A stretch of 64,000 nucleotides of DNA, from assembly GCA_009103225.1 (NCBI GenBank), contig RHPI01001831.1, forward strand, positions 1 through 64,000, read 5' to 3'. The notes below the pieces were generated by a model. That model did no database searches. It was given only the letters and a program-made list of their open reading frames with translations, and had not been told where the DNA came from. The first letter of the stretch is position 1, and the number at the start of each line of letters is the position of its first letter. A program made the translations under genes and the position numbers. Positions 1-8,615 of this stretch are shown here, one piece after another. Source of the DNA: Chlorokybus atmophyticus (Eukaryota > Streptophyta > Chlorokybophyceae > Chlorokybales > Chlorokybaceae).

Positions 1-10
1 AGCAGCACAC

Positions 11-2899
11 ATGCTACTGACCAGGCCTCAGCTCACTGCACACTTCCCTGTCTACAAAGACCAGGCTACCGTGCAGGAGCAGTACTACATAGCTGCTGGA
101 GTTGTGGAGTTCCACATGTTCCGCCGACAACAAGGCATCACCGTGCTGGAGCTGTTCGGAGGCATAGGCAGTGGGCTTGCGGCTGTCCTCAACACAGGAA
201 CAACAGTCACCAAGTACCTCTACTGTGACCCTAACCCTCATGCACTGGAGGCTCTGAGCCATCATTTACGACAGGTGCACCAGCGCTACCCGCAGCAGCT
301 ACCACTGTCGGCACTGCAAGGGAGCCAGAAGGCTCTGCCGCATGACATCCGCTGGATTACCAAGGATCACCTGCAGGCAGTCGGCAACATTGACCTGCTG
401 ATAGCAGGATGGGAGTGCCAAGGGCACTCCAGGGCAGGCAGAGGCCAAGGGCTCTCTGATCCTCGCTCACAGCTGTTCTGGGAGCTGATGAGAGTCATCA
501 AACTCCTGCAGACCAGTCAGGTCGCTAGGCCCTTGGGGTACATTGTCGAAAATGTGCACTCCGAGGATGACAAGCGGCATCACGTCGCCAAGGCCTATCG
601 ACAAGTATGCTCCTTGCTGGGGCATCCTCTCAAAATCAACGCCGCGCGTCATGGATCACGCGCACACCGCGTCCGCGCCAAGTGGACCAACCTGGCCATT
701 GTGGAAGACCTGTTTCTGGCAGAGTACCTATACAGCAATCGGCCACGAAATCTCGTCGTCGATGACATCCTGGACCCTGGACGCACAGCGCAACCAGTCA
801 CACGCCTTGACCACCACCACTTCTACCAGTGCAACCAGCCTTGTCAGCCGCGCCGCGCGCTACCCACACTTGTATCCTATCCAGGCTCCTACGCGTTCCG
901 CAATGCAGGCGACGGCATGGTGTTGGACTCCAACATTAGACAGCTGGAAGAACCCAATGCCCGCGAGCGCGAGCGTGCTATGGGATTCTTTCCAGGCAGC
1001 ATCACAGGCTCCACGCTGACAACCAGTCAACAATGTCAGTTGTTAGGGCGCGCCATGGATCAGAACAGCATGGTGTGGTACTTGGAAATGTGCTTTGCTC
1101 TCCAGGACCGCCATGTGTCCTTCCAGGAGCTCGAACACCTGGCTGGGGGGTGGATTGCTCGCTTTTCAGAGACCAAAGCAGCACACACCGCCCTCGAGAC
1201 CGCCCACATGGAGGAGCAGGCAGCAGTCACTGTGGAAGACATTCCAGTGGTCGCCAACGCTACCTCGTGGTCCCACGCCATTGGACCGCTGGCCACAGGC
1301 CAGACTCGAGAGCAACTCGAGGCTCTCCTCAACAGGTGGAGGAGCCAATTCAGCTTCAGTGTGAAGGAGCTGGGCATATGCTCGGCATACCAGATGGACA
1401 TTGAACTAGTGGACACCGAACCGGTGTTCAGAAGACAGTACCGCCTCTCCAAGCTAGAAGAAGACTTGGTGGAACAGAGGTGCAAGGCGCTGCTAGATGC
1501 AGGCCTGATCGAGGAGTCCACATCGGACTTTGCGGCCGCGACCGTCATGCCCCTGAAGAAAGATTCAGCAGGCAACTGGACAGACCGGCGCATGTGTGGC
1601 GACTATCGCCCCCTCAACAACAAGACCAAGCAGGACAGGTATCCAATGCCTACCGCAGAAGGCATCTTTGACGATGTAGGAGAATGCACGGTCTTTAGTA
1701 TCTTGGATATGCGCCAAGGGTACAACCAGATCGCCATCAAGGAGGAGGACAAGCACAAGACTTCCTTCTGGGGAAACCGGCAGCTGTACCAGTGGAAGGT
1801 CATGCCCTTCGGACTGAAGAACGCTCCGGCCAAGTTCCAGCGCGTCATGGACAAAGCCCTCAAGGGGTTGGACTTCGCACGCTGCTACATCGACGACATC
1901 CTCATCTTCAGTCACAGCAATGAGGAGCATCTCCAGCACATCGAAGAGGTGCTACAGAGGCTGAAGGAAGTCGGGATGACGGTGCACCCTGACAAGTGCA
2001 CCTTCTTCACCCACAAGGTACCCTACCTAGGACACATGATTGTGCCCCATGGTGTGTACGTACAGCAGGCCAAAGTGGAGGCACTGGTGGCTATCCCTGC
2101 CCCCACAGACCTCACGCGGCTGCGGGCCTTCCTCGGCCTTGCCAACTATTACCGCCGGTTTGTCAAGGACTTTGCCAAGATCGCAAGGCCTCTCAACGAA
2201 CTACTGAAGAAGGACACCGAGTTCTTGTGGAAGGAGGCACAACAGGAGGCCTTTCAGGAGCTGAAGCTCCGCCTCACCACAGCTCCCATTCTGCAACGCC
2301 CTGACTACACCAGGTCGTTCATCCTGCACACAGACTGGAGCAAGCTCGGCATGGGGGCCGTGCTCGTACAGCACGACAACAACAAGAAGGAGCGCGTAGT
2401 GTCATACGCCAGCCGCAGCAACAACAGTGCTGAGGCCAACTACAGCAGCTACGAAGGGGAGTGTCTCGCCGCAGTGTGGGCCATCTCCTTCTTCCGACCC
2501 TTCTTGTTTGGACGGCAGTTCCAACTGATCACCGACCATCAACCCTTCAAGTGGCTAATGAACAACCAGCACTTGACAGGAAAGTTAGCACGATGGGCGC
2601 TGCTGCTCCAGGAGTACGACTTCGAGGTGGAACACCGCGCAGGCCTTGCCAACCAGGATGCGGATGGCCTCAGCCGTAACCCCCACCTCAGCACCAACGA
2701 CGCCATAGGCGCCCGACATGAGTTGGGTCCTACAGCTGCACCTTCAGGTGTGGCCACCATGTTCGCTGTCGCTGCGCTACGCTCAGGATGCAGGACTCAG
2801 ATCGCTAAGGCAGCAGCAGACGGGGACATGCCCGCTCTCGAGCCCGCCATCACCACCACAGATCCTTTTATCAGAAGAAGCGATCGCTGCCGACCCTGA
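11..2899 (+). CDS. C5-DNA methyltransferase / reverse transcriptase / RNase H polyprotein segment
   Basis: The 962-residue frame is open to the window edge, so the true start may lie upstream. Residues about 40-360 are a cytosine-5 methyltransferase: motif I around 43-60 (LELFGGIGSG), motif II near 70-76 (YCDPNP), motif IV with catalytic Cys136 in a GWECQ context instead of the usual PCQ, motif VI ENV 180-182, motif VIII RVRAKW 220-225, and motifs IX-X at about 318-350 (RERERAMGF, QLLGRAMD). Reverse transcriptase follows at about 450-700 with YIDD at 626-629, then RNase H at about 765-890 (acidic residues near 775, 817, 842 and 885). No aspartic protease motif is seen between the methyltransferase and RT. 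The frame ends early because of an extra T in the run near 2866-2869; coding continues in another frame. Confidence 0.92.
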   Translation: MLLTRPQLTAHFPVYKDQATVQEQYYIAAGVVEFHMFRRQQGITVLELFGGIGSGLAAVLNTGTTVTKYLYCDPNPHALEALSHHLRQVHQRYPQQLPLSALQGSQKALPHDIRWITKDHLQAVGNIDLLIAGWECQGHSRAGRGQGLSDPRSQLFWELMRVIKLLQTSQVARPLGYIVENVHSEDDKRHHVAKAYRQVCSLLGHPLKINAARHGSRAHRVRAKWTNLAIVEDLFLAEYLYSNRPRNLVVDDILDPGRTAQPVTRLDHHHFYQCNQPCQPRRALPTLVSYPGSYAFRNAGDGMVLDSNIRQLEEPNARERERAMGFFPGSITGSTLTTSQQCQLLGRAMDQNSMVWYLEMCFALQDRHVSFQELEHLAGGWIARFSETKAAHTALETAHMEEQAAVTVEDIPVVANATSWSHAIGPLATGQTREQLEALLNRWRSQFSFSVKELGICSAYQMDIELVDTEPVFRRQYRLSKLEEDLVEQRCKALLDAGLIEESTSDFAAATVMPLKKDSAGNWTDRRMCGDYRPLNNKTKQDRYPMPTAEGIFDDVGECTVFSILDMRQGYNQIAIKEEDKHKTSFWGNRQLYQWKVMPFGLKNAPAKFQRVMDKALKGLDFARCYIDDILIFSHSNEEHLQHIEEVLQRLKEVGMTVHPDKCTFFTHKVPYLGHMIVPHGVYVQQAKVEALVAIPAPTDLTRLRAFLGLANYYRRFVKDFAKIARPLNELLKKDTEFLWKEAQQEAFQELKLRLTTAPILQRPDYTRSFILHTDWSKLGMGAVLVQHDNNKKERVVSYASRSNNSAEANYSSYEGECLAAVWAISFFRPFLFGRQFQLITDHQPFKWLMNNQHLTGKLARWALLLQEYDFEVEHRAGLANQDADGLSRNPHLSTNDAIGARHELGPTAAPSGVATMFAVAALRSGCRTQIAKAAADGDMPALEPAITTTDPFIRRSDRCRP

Positions 2900-3430
2900 G
2901 GTGGATGATGAGGAGCTGGCACCCACCGACACACGACAAGACATCTGGCTGGACGAGCCATCCCTCGCACTGCTTCAGACTGGACAACTTCCAGCAGGCA
3001 TGAGCGCACGCGAGAAGGACCGTGTCCGGCAACGCACTCAGCGTTACCGCTGGGCCAACGACCGGCTGTATCGACGGATACAAGATGCAGATCAGGAGGT
3101 CCCCACACCAGCTGCACGTGAAGGCATCATCTCCTCCCTTCACACCGAGCTCGGGCACTTCGGTGTCAAGCGCACGGTCAGCCTGGTTAGGACCCAGTAC
3201 TGGTGGTATGGGGTGCACAGACAGGTGCGGGAGTTCGTCAGCAACTGTCAGCAGTGTGACATGGTTCGCGCCAGCCTCAACACGCGCAACGCCACCTTGC
3301 ATCCCCTTCCCATTTCCGGGTTGTTCTACCGCTGGGGACTGGACATCCTCGGAGACCTAGCGCCCTCAGCGCGAGGCAACCGCTACATCCTCGTCATGAT
3401 CGAGCACTTCTCTCCAAGTGGGTGGAGCTG
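2870..3430 (+). CDS. Integrase N-terminal part (frame-shifted continuation of pol)
   Basis: This frame picks up directly after the break near 2866 and continues the polyprotein with an acidic linker, then the integrase zinc-binding HHCC domain (H-x4-H in LHTELGHFG, C-x2-C in CQQC) and the start of the catalytic core, including the first catalytic Asp region (GLDILGDLAP). The same frame stays open upstream to 2718, but that part is a shadow. Coding leaves this frame near 3412, where a TCTCTC run appears two bases too long, and resumes in the frame of the following entry. Two independent slips in short simple runs suggest a young copy with recent damage, or sequencing error in an intact element. 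Confidence 0.85.
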
Positions 3431-4405
3431 GTGCCCCTGCCCGACAAGAGCAGTGAGGGAGTAGCCCAGGCTTTCCTCTCCCATATACTCGGACGCTTCG
3501 GCAGCTGCGCTGAAGTCATCACCGACCAGGGTACGGAGTTCAGAGGAGCCTTCGACAAGCTTATCGAAAGATGCTTCATCGACCACCGTCGCACCTCACG
3601 CGACCACCCGCAGGCCGACGGCCTCGCCGAGCGTACCGTGCAGACTATCAAGAAGGCACTGCGCAAGTACGTCCTCGCCTACGAGAAGAATACCTGGGAT
3701 GATCACATCCCATGGGTAGCAATGGGCTACCGGCTGTCCAAGCAGACAGCCCTGCGAGAGTACAGCCCATACTATCTACTGTTCCGAAGGCAGCCATTGC
3801 TCCCTTTCCGCGCACAGCAGGGGGGTGACAGAGTGGTGGACAATCTCGACAATCCCGACGAGATGTTGTATGATCTGACAGTGCGCAGTGCGCTGTTCGA
3901 ATACACAGTCCCCATGGCCTTCAACAACCTGCGCATCGCGCAGCACCGCGACACGCTGCGTTACGAGCGTGTGCGCAGTGGCTTCTACAAGGAGTGGGAG
4001 CGCCGCTTCGAGTCAGGAGACTTCGTCTACCGTATGGCGTCTACACGTGACACCCTCGATACCTCCGTCGGGCGTGCTGTCTACAAGGTATTGAAGGTGC
4101 ACCCCACAGGGGTACTGGACCTGCTGGGACAACGAGGCGAGCGCATGAAGGACAACATGGTCAACTGCGCGCCCTGTCATCTCCCCTACATTGCTGGCTT
4201 CACCAAGATCCAGCACCCGCGTCCGCTGCGCAGCACCCGATGCGAGAAGTGTGGCAGCGCCGACGACGACCCATTGATGATGTTATGCGACGGCTGTAAT
4301 CAAGGCATGCACTGCTACTGCCTTGACCCTCCACTGGACGCAGTACCCTTGTGGGAGTACTGGTGCGATGACTGCCGCATCAACGGTCCCCCACACAGTC
4401 GGTAG
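3415..4405 (+). CDS. Integrase catalytic core with C-terminal PHD finger
   Basis: The segment completes the DDE integrase, with the second Asp in ITDQGTEF and the Glu in ADGLAERTVQ, followed by the usual gypsy C-terminal region. The last 60 residues form a PHD finger of the Cys4-His-Cys3 type: CEKC, then MLCDGCNQGMHCYC, then the WCDDC end. PHD fingers bind histone H3 tails. By analogy with chromoviruses, whose integrase carries a chromodomain here, the module could steer integration; this is not shown by the sequence. The related copy at 30890-31252 has the same finger in the same place, so the fusion belongs to the family and is not a local accident. The stop is at 4403-4405, 47 bp before the terminal repeat. 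Confidence 0.88.
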
Positions 4406-4451
4406 GAACTGAGTTCTGGAGCAGAGGGCTACCCCAGAATCTCAGGGGGGG

Positions 4452-5342
4452 TGGCTTGTTGACTGTGTGCACTACGACACAGTCTGTACACAAAGGTGGC
4501 GAGCGGCATCGGCTCGTCCACTGCACTGAACACCGCGTAGGCTCATCTTCAAGCCTATGCCCACGATTGGGGGGTTGTCTTTTGCTTACATGACTCCAAT
4601 GCACTGCACGGCACTAGCATGCGTGCAGCACTAGCACTCCTCCGCAGCCTGTCCGAGACAAGGTTGCCCTCGACCATAACAGGCACGACAGCTGTCATGC
4701 CATCTACCCTCGCATGCCAGTCCTTCTCGAGCATGCCTACACCCAGCCCCACGCCCGGGCTACCAGCATGAAGACCGCGCGAGCCCCAGCCTACTGCTAG
4801 CTACTGTACCTCTCATGTAGCATGTAGCTAGGGCTACTTTATAGACCTGTCTGTAGGGACCGCGCGTAGCTGATCAGTTGTAAGTCTGTTAACAACACAT
4901 GTGCTATATCGAGTCTTAGGGGATTTCCGAAATAGCATACGGCCTCGATGTGACCGTTGGCCTAGTGCCTGCGTGGCACTGCACAGTCCTAGTTTGACAT
5001 GTATAAGTAGGAAGTCACGTCACCAGACCGGCTGGTGACACTGTAAGTGAGTACTGTGAGTACTAGGAGTATTAAGCAGTAAAGACTCTGTTTCTAAAGA
5101 GCTTGTGAAGCGACTTGAATTGGAAGCACGCTGCCCCAGTTGCCAAGAATTCCCTTACTGCGTGAGACACGGTGCATGCTCTTGTGCGCTGTGCCTGTCA
5201 TTGCTGTGAGCTGGGCGATGGTGTGTTGTCTCAGTAGTCAGGGTGTTGTATCCACGTGTTGCACACTCATTCACCTCACTTAACAGTGTATCGTTCTATC
5301 CACTCATGCAAAGAATTGTGTCCACAGCACTACCTATCGTAG
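4452..5342 (+). repeat. 3' terminal repeat of the methyltransferase/PHD element (blocks A1 and B2)
   Basis: The repeat starts with TGGCTTGTTGACTG right after a G-run and ends in CGTAG. It consists of block A1 (4452-4691) and block B2 (4692-5342). Block A recurs at 5343-5615. Blocks A and B recur separately, at opposite ends, in the copy at 30594-35081. B2 contains a TATA-like GTATAAGTAG near 4999 that is conserved in the other copy, so the promoter is probably in B. Confidence 0.75.
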
Positions 5343-5615
5343 TGGCTTGTTGACTGTGTGCACTACGACACAGTCTGACTTGTTGACTGTGTGCACTACG
5401 ACACAGTTTGTACACAAAGGTGGCGAGCGGCATCGGCTCGTCCACTGCACTGAACACCGCGTGGGCTCATCTTCAAGCCTATGCCCACGATTGGGGGGTT
5501 GTCTTTTGCTTACATGCCTCCAATGCACTGCACGGCACTAGCATGCGTGCAGCACTAGCACTCCTCCGCAGCCTGTCCGAGACAAGGTTGCCATCGACCA
5601 TAACAGGCACGACAG
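5343..5615 (+). repeat. Second copy of terminal-repeat block A (A2)
   Basis: About 97% identical to 4452-4691, apart from a 33-34 bp internal tandem duplication at its start. Similarity stops abruptly at the same base (…GCACGACAG) at which block A joins block B in the first copy, then unrelated sequence begins. This is either a truncated tandem LTR or the true 3' end of the element. Confidence 0.8.
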
Positions 5616-5689
5616 TGCACATGCATGGGGTACCGTTGCTGGCATGCGACCCCCCCCCCCACACACGTAAACGCTGGCACAAGGAGTAA

Positions 5690-6585
5690 GGCATTCGCAT
5701 GTGCCCTTGTGCTAGCGTTTGTGTGCGTGCATGTGCACACAAACGCTGGCCCACACAACAACGAAACACACACACACATACACTCGCACAGTCCAATCAC
5801 ATTGCCATCAGCATTGCACACACATACACACACAAATGCTGACACATAGCGCACGCAGACAAGCAAGCACGCGCATGTGCACACAAACGCTGTCACACAC
5901 AACAACCAAACACATACATACACACGCACGATCCAATCACATTGCCATCAGCATTGCACACACACACACTCACACAAACGCTGACACATAGCACATGCGG
6001 ACAAGCAAGCACGCGCATGTGCACACAAACGCTGTCACACACAACAACCAAACACATACATACACACGCACGATCCAATCACATTGCCATCAGCATTGCA
6101 CACACATACACACACAAATGCTGACACATAGCGCACGCAGACAAGCAAGCACGCGCATGTGCACACAAACGCTGTCACACACAACAACCAAACACATACA
6201 TACACACGCACGATCCAATCACATTGCCATCAGCATTGCACACACATACACACACAAATGCTGACACATAGCGCACGCAGACAAGCAAGCACGCGCATGT
6301 GCACACAAACGCTGTCCCACACAACAACCACACACACACATACACTCGCACAGTCCAATCACATTGCCATCAGCATTGCACACACATACACACACAAATG
6401 CTGACACATAGCGCACGCAGACAAGCAAGCACGCGCATGTGCACACAAACGCTGTCACACACAACAACCAAACACATACATACACACGCACGATCCAATC
6501 ACATTGCCATCAGCATTGCATACACACACACACACACTCACACAAACGCTGACACATAGCACATGCGGACATGCAAGCACGCGCC
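5690..6585. repeat. 140-bp minisatellite, about six copies
   Basis: The landmark ACGCGCATGTGCACACAAAC recurs at 6011, 6151, 6291 and 6431, exactly 140 bp apart, with a diverged copy at 5869 and partial copies at both edges. The unit is CA-rich with an embedded unique core (GATCCAATCACATTGCCATC). Open frames across it are artefacts of the period and of low complexity. Confidence 0.95.
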
Positions 6586-6649
6586 AACATGCATAGCACA
6601 TGATACCAACGAAATCGACATGCACCAGCACATCATTTGCTTAATTACC

Positions 6650-7425
6650 GTCTGTGTGCGTGTGTGCGCAGCTCGAGGCGAAGCGGCTGGTTTTTAACAC
6701 AATGCCGGTCAGCGAGAATGAGAGCAAATGGAAGTTGAAGGTCTCCCTTAATTGGGTTGTCCGCTTCATGGCACGCAAAGATCTTACCGTGCGCGCACCA
6801 AAGTTGGACAAAAGTTGCCGCGAGATCTGGAGCAGAAGGGCATCGTATGTTCATCACTCTCATGCGAGAGCGGCACAAATACGCGTCCAGTCAGGAACAT
6901 GGACGAAGTACCGGTGATGGTTGACATGCCCGCCACTCGTACGGTCAACCAGCAAGAAAGCCGCACTGTCACCATGAAAACGACAGGTCAGTCATGCATG
7001 CACATGCAGTCAAGCAAAAGTTGCAAGCTTAATTTAGGTAAACATGTATGGCGTGGCCTCACATACATTGAACAGGTGCTGAAAATAAGAACATTACGGT
7101 TGTGTTAGCATGTGCCCTAGACGGCACTAAACTGCCGCCAGTCGTCATTTTTGAGCGCAAAAGTTTACCTTTTAATTTAGTCATGCCGGATGGGGTGGTG
7201 GTGTGGGCGAATGATGCGGGGTGGATAGATGAACAACACACACGCGAGTGGGTGGAGGTGGTGATGCGCAAGCGCCCAAAGCCGGTGTTTGGCACAAGAG
7301 CATTGCTTGCTTGGGATGCCTTTTCGGCACACGGATGTGACTCCGTGAAAGCAGCAACGCAGGCCGCCGGCATCGATCAAGCTATCATTCCGGGTGGGTG
7401 CACGCCTATCCTTCACCCTAGGGGG
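6650..7425 (+). pseudogene. Pogo-type (DDE_1) transposase relic
   Basis: Two fragments remain. 6654-6917 encodes a helix-turn-helix-like stretch ending in a WVVRFMARKDLTVR motif typical of the DNA-binding region of pogo/Tigger transposases. 7102-7425 encodes part of the DDE domain: LPPVVIFERK, VVVWANDAGWID, LLAWDAFSAH (second catalytic Asp retained) and IIPGGCTP. The sequence between them may be intronic. The conserved third-Asp region is missing, because the homology stops near 7425 in G-rich sequence shortly before the next transposon. It is a different family from the neighbouring element, judging by the divergent protein. Confidence 0.7.
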
Positions 7426-8381
7426 GACTGTATTTTGGGGGGGGGACTGTATTGGGGTAAATACGGTAGGCCCCACCCTTTTTGTAAACGAAAGATTAGG
7501 GTAAACGTGCCTAATTTCGGAACATGCCCTAATTTCGGAAATGCTAGTTTTTGAGCTGCTGACGGCGCATCTCGATCCCGATTAACGTGAAACTTACAGG
7601 CAATCAACTAAGTATCAATCGAGTTCTGATGAGCCAAAATTCAGTTGAAACGGCCAAGTATGGCGGCCAATTCAAATTGTCAAAGGGGGGGTTTGTAAGA
7701 CCCTTTGGCCGTGTGCATGAACCCTAAACTTTGTCTGGTCATAAATTGGTCAATTCTTTATCAATTCAAATGAAACCTAGTGCAATAGAGAGCTCTTACT
7801 GTGCTCTATTTATCTACCAAGTTTCATTGCATTTGACGCGGTTATGCAAAAGTTACAATGTTGGGGGTGTGGGGGTGTTGCGCAGCGCATGGAGTGAGGT
7901 GGGGCAGATGTAGTATGTAGCCTAAAGCTTTGAAAACGGGGTTGGCGCCTTGTATCAACGTGCTTAGGTGTTTGAAATGGGTATATAGTGTTCAGAATGC
8001 AAGTTGGGAGCTGTTAGCGCTCTGGTTGGGTGTGAGTGCAGGTGAGTGCAGTCCGCACCAAGTTGCATGTGTGAGTGCTAGGACAGGCCATTGGCAAGTG
8101 CGGGTGAGTGGCAAGCTTGTGGCAGTCAAGGAGGTGTTGATCAGATTGTGGGTAGCTCAAGCAAGTGTACAACTCATACATGAGGCTACAACTACTTCTA
8201 TCTATGCCAAGCACAAAGGGCACTAGGGTGGGTGATGTGTGCTTTCGCATCGCATCTGCATCCTTGTGGCTTGCTTCCACTCAGACCACCCCTGTCTCAC
8301 ATGTGCTTGTGTGTGTGGGAGCAGGGCAGCAAGCGTGTGAGAGCCAAGACCCCAAAAAGACCTGGAGGCAGAGGGCAATAC

Positions 8382-8566
8382 ATGCGTCACCAAGATCACC
8401 TGCATGACATAAGCCGTGTGGTCAGTGCTGTCAAGTCTGGCTGCATGGCAGTTAGCACGGCACTGACGGAGCTGGACATCCCATACTCCACCCTGTGGGA
8501 CTACTGCACACACCCCGAGAAGTTAGACAACTACAAGTAACCCACATAGTTAGTGTAGAGTGCAAA

Positions 8567-8615
<49 letters not shown>

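Larger units (their letters stand above)
1..5615 (+). mobile_element. Ty3/gypsy-like retrotransposon with DNA methyltransferase and PHD finger (3' part)
   Basis: Visible order is DNA methyltransferase, reverse transcriptase, RNase H, integrase, PHD finger, a G-run resembling a polypurine tract (4445-4451), then terminal repeat sequence. The 5' end, including gag and the 5' repeat, lies outside the window. A second family member on the minus strand at 30594-35081 supplies the missing parts: a repeat, a primer-binding-like TGGCTTGTTGACTC, gag with two zinc knuckles and a linker region. The coding part is almost intact, broken only by two small indels near 2866 and 3412. DNA methyltransferases inside retrotransposons are known from dinoflagellates and charophyte algae (de Mendoza and colleagues, 2018). 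The PHD finger is probably a chromatin-targeting module in the place where other gypsy elements carry a chromodomain; this is inference. Confidence 0.9.

Noticed and set aside
4380-4604. Minus-strand frames repeated at 5334-5528
   Set aside because: They fall in the non-coding terminal repeats and repeat because the repeat does.
5625-6590. Many His/Thr-rich open frames of 60-90 residues
   Set aside because: They are translations of the 140-bp CA-rich minisatellite on both strands.
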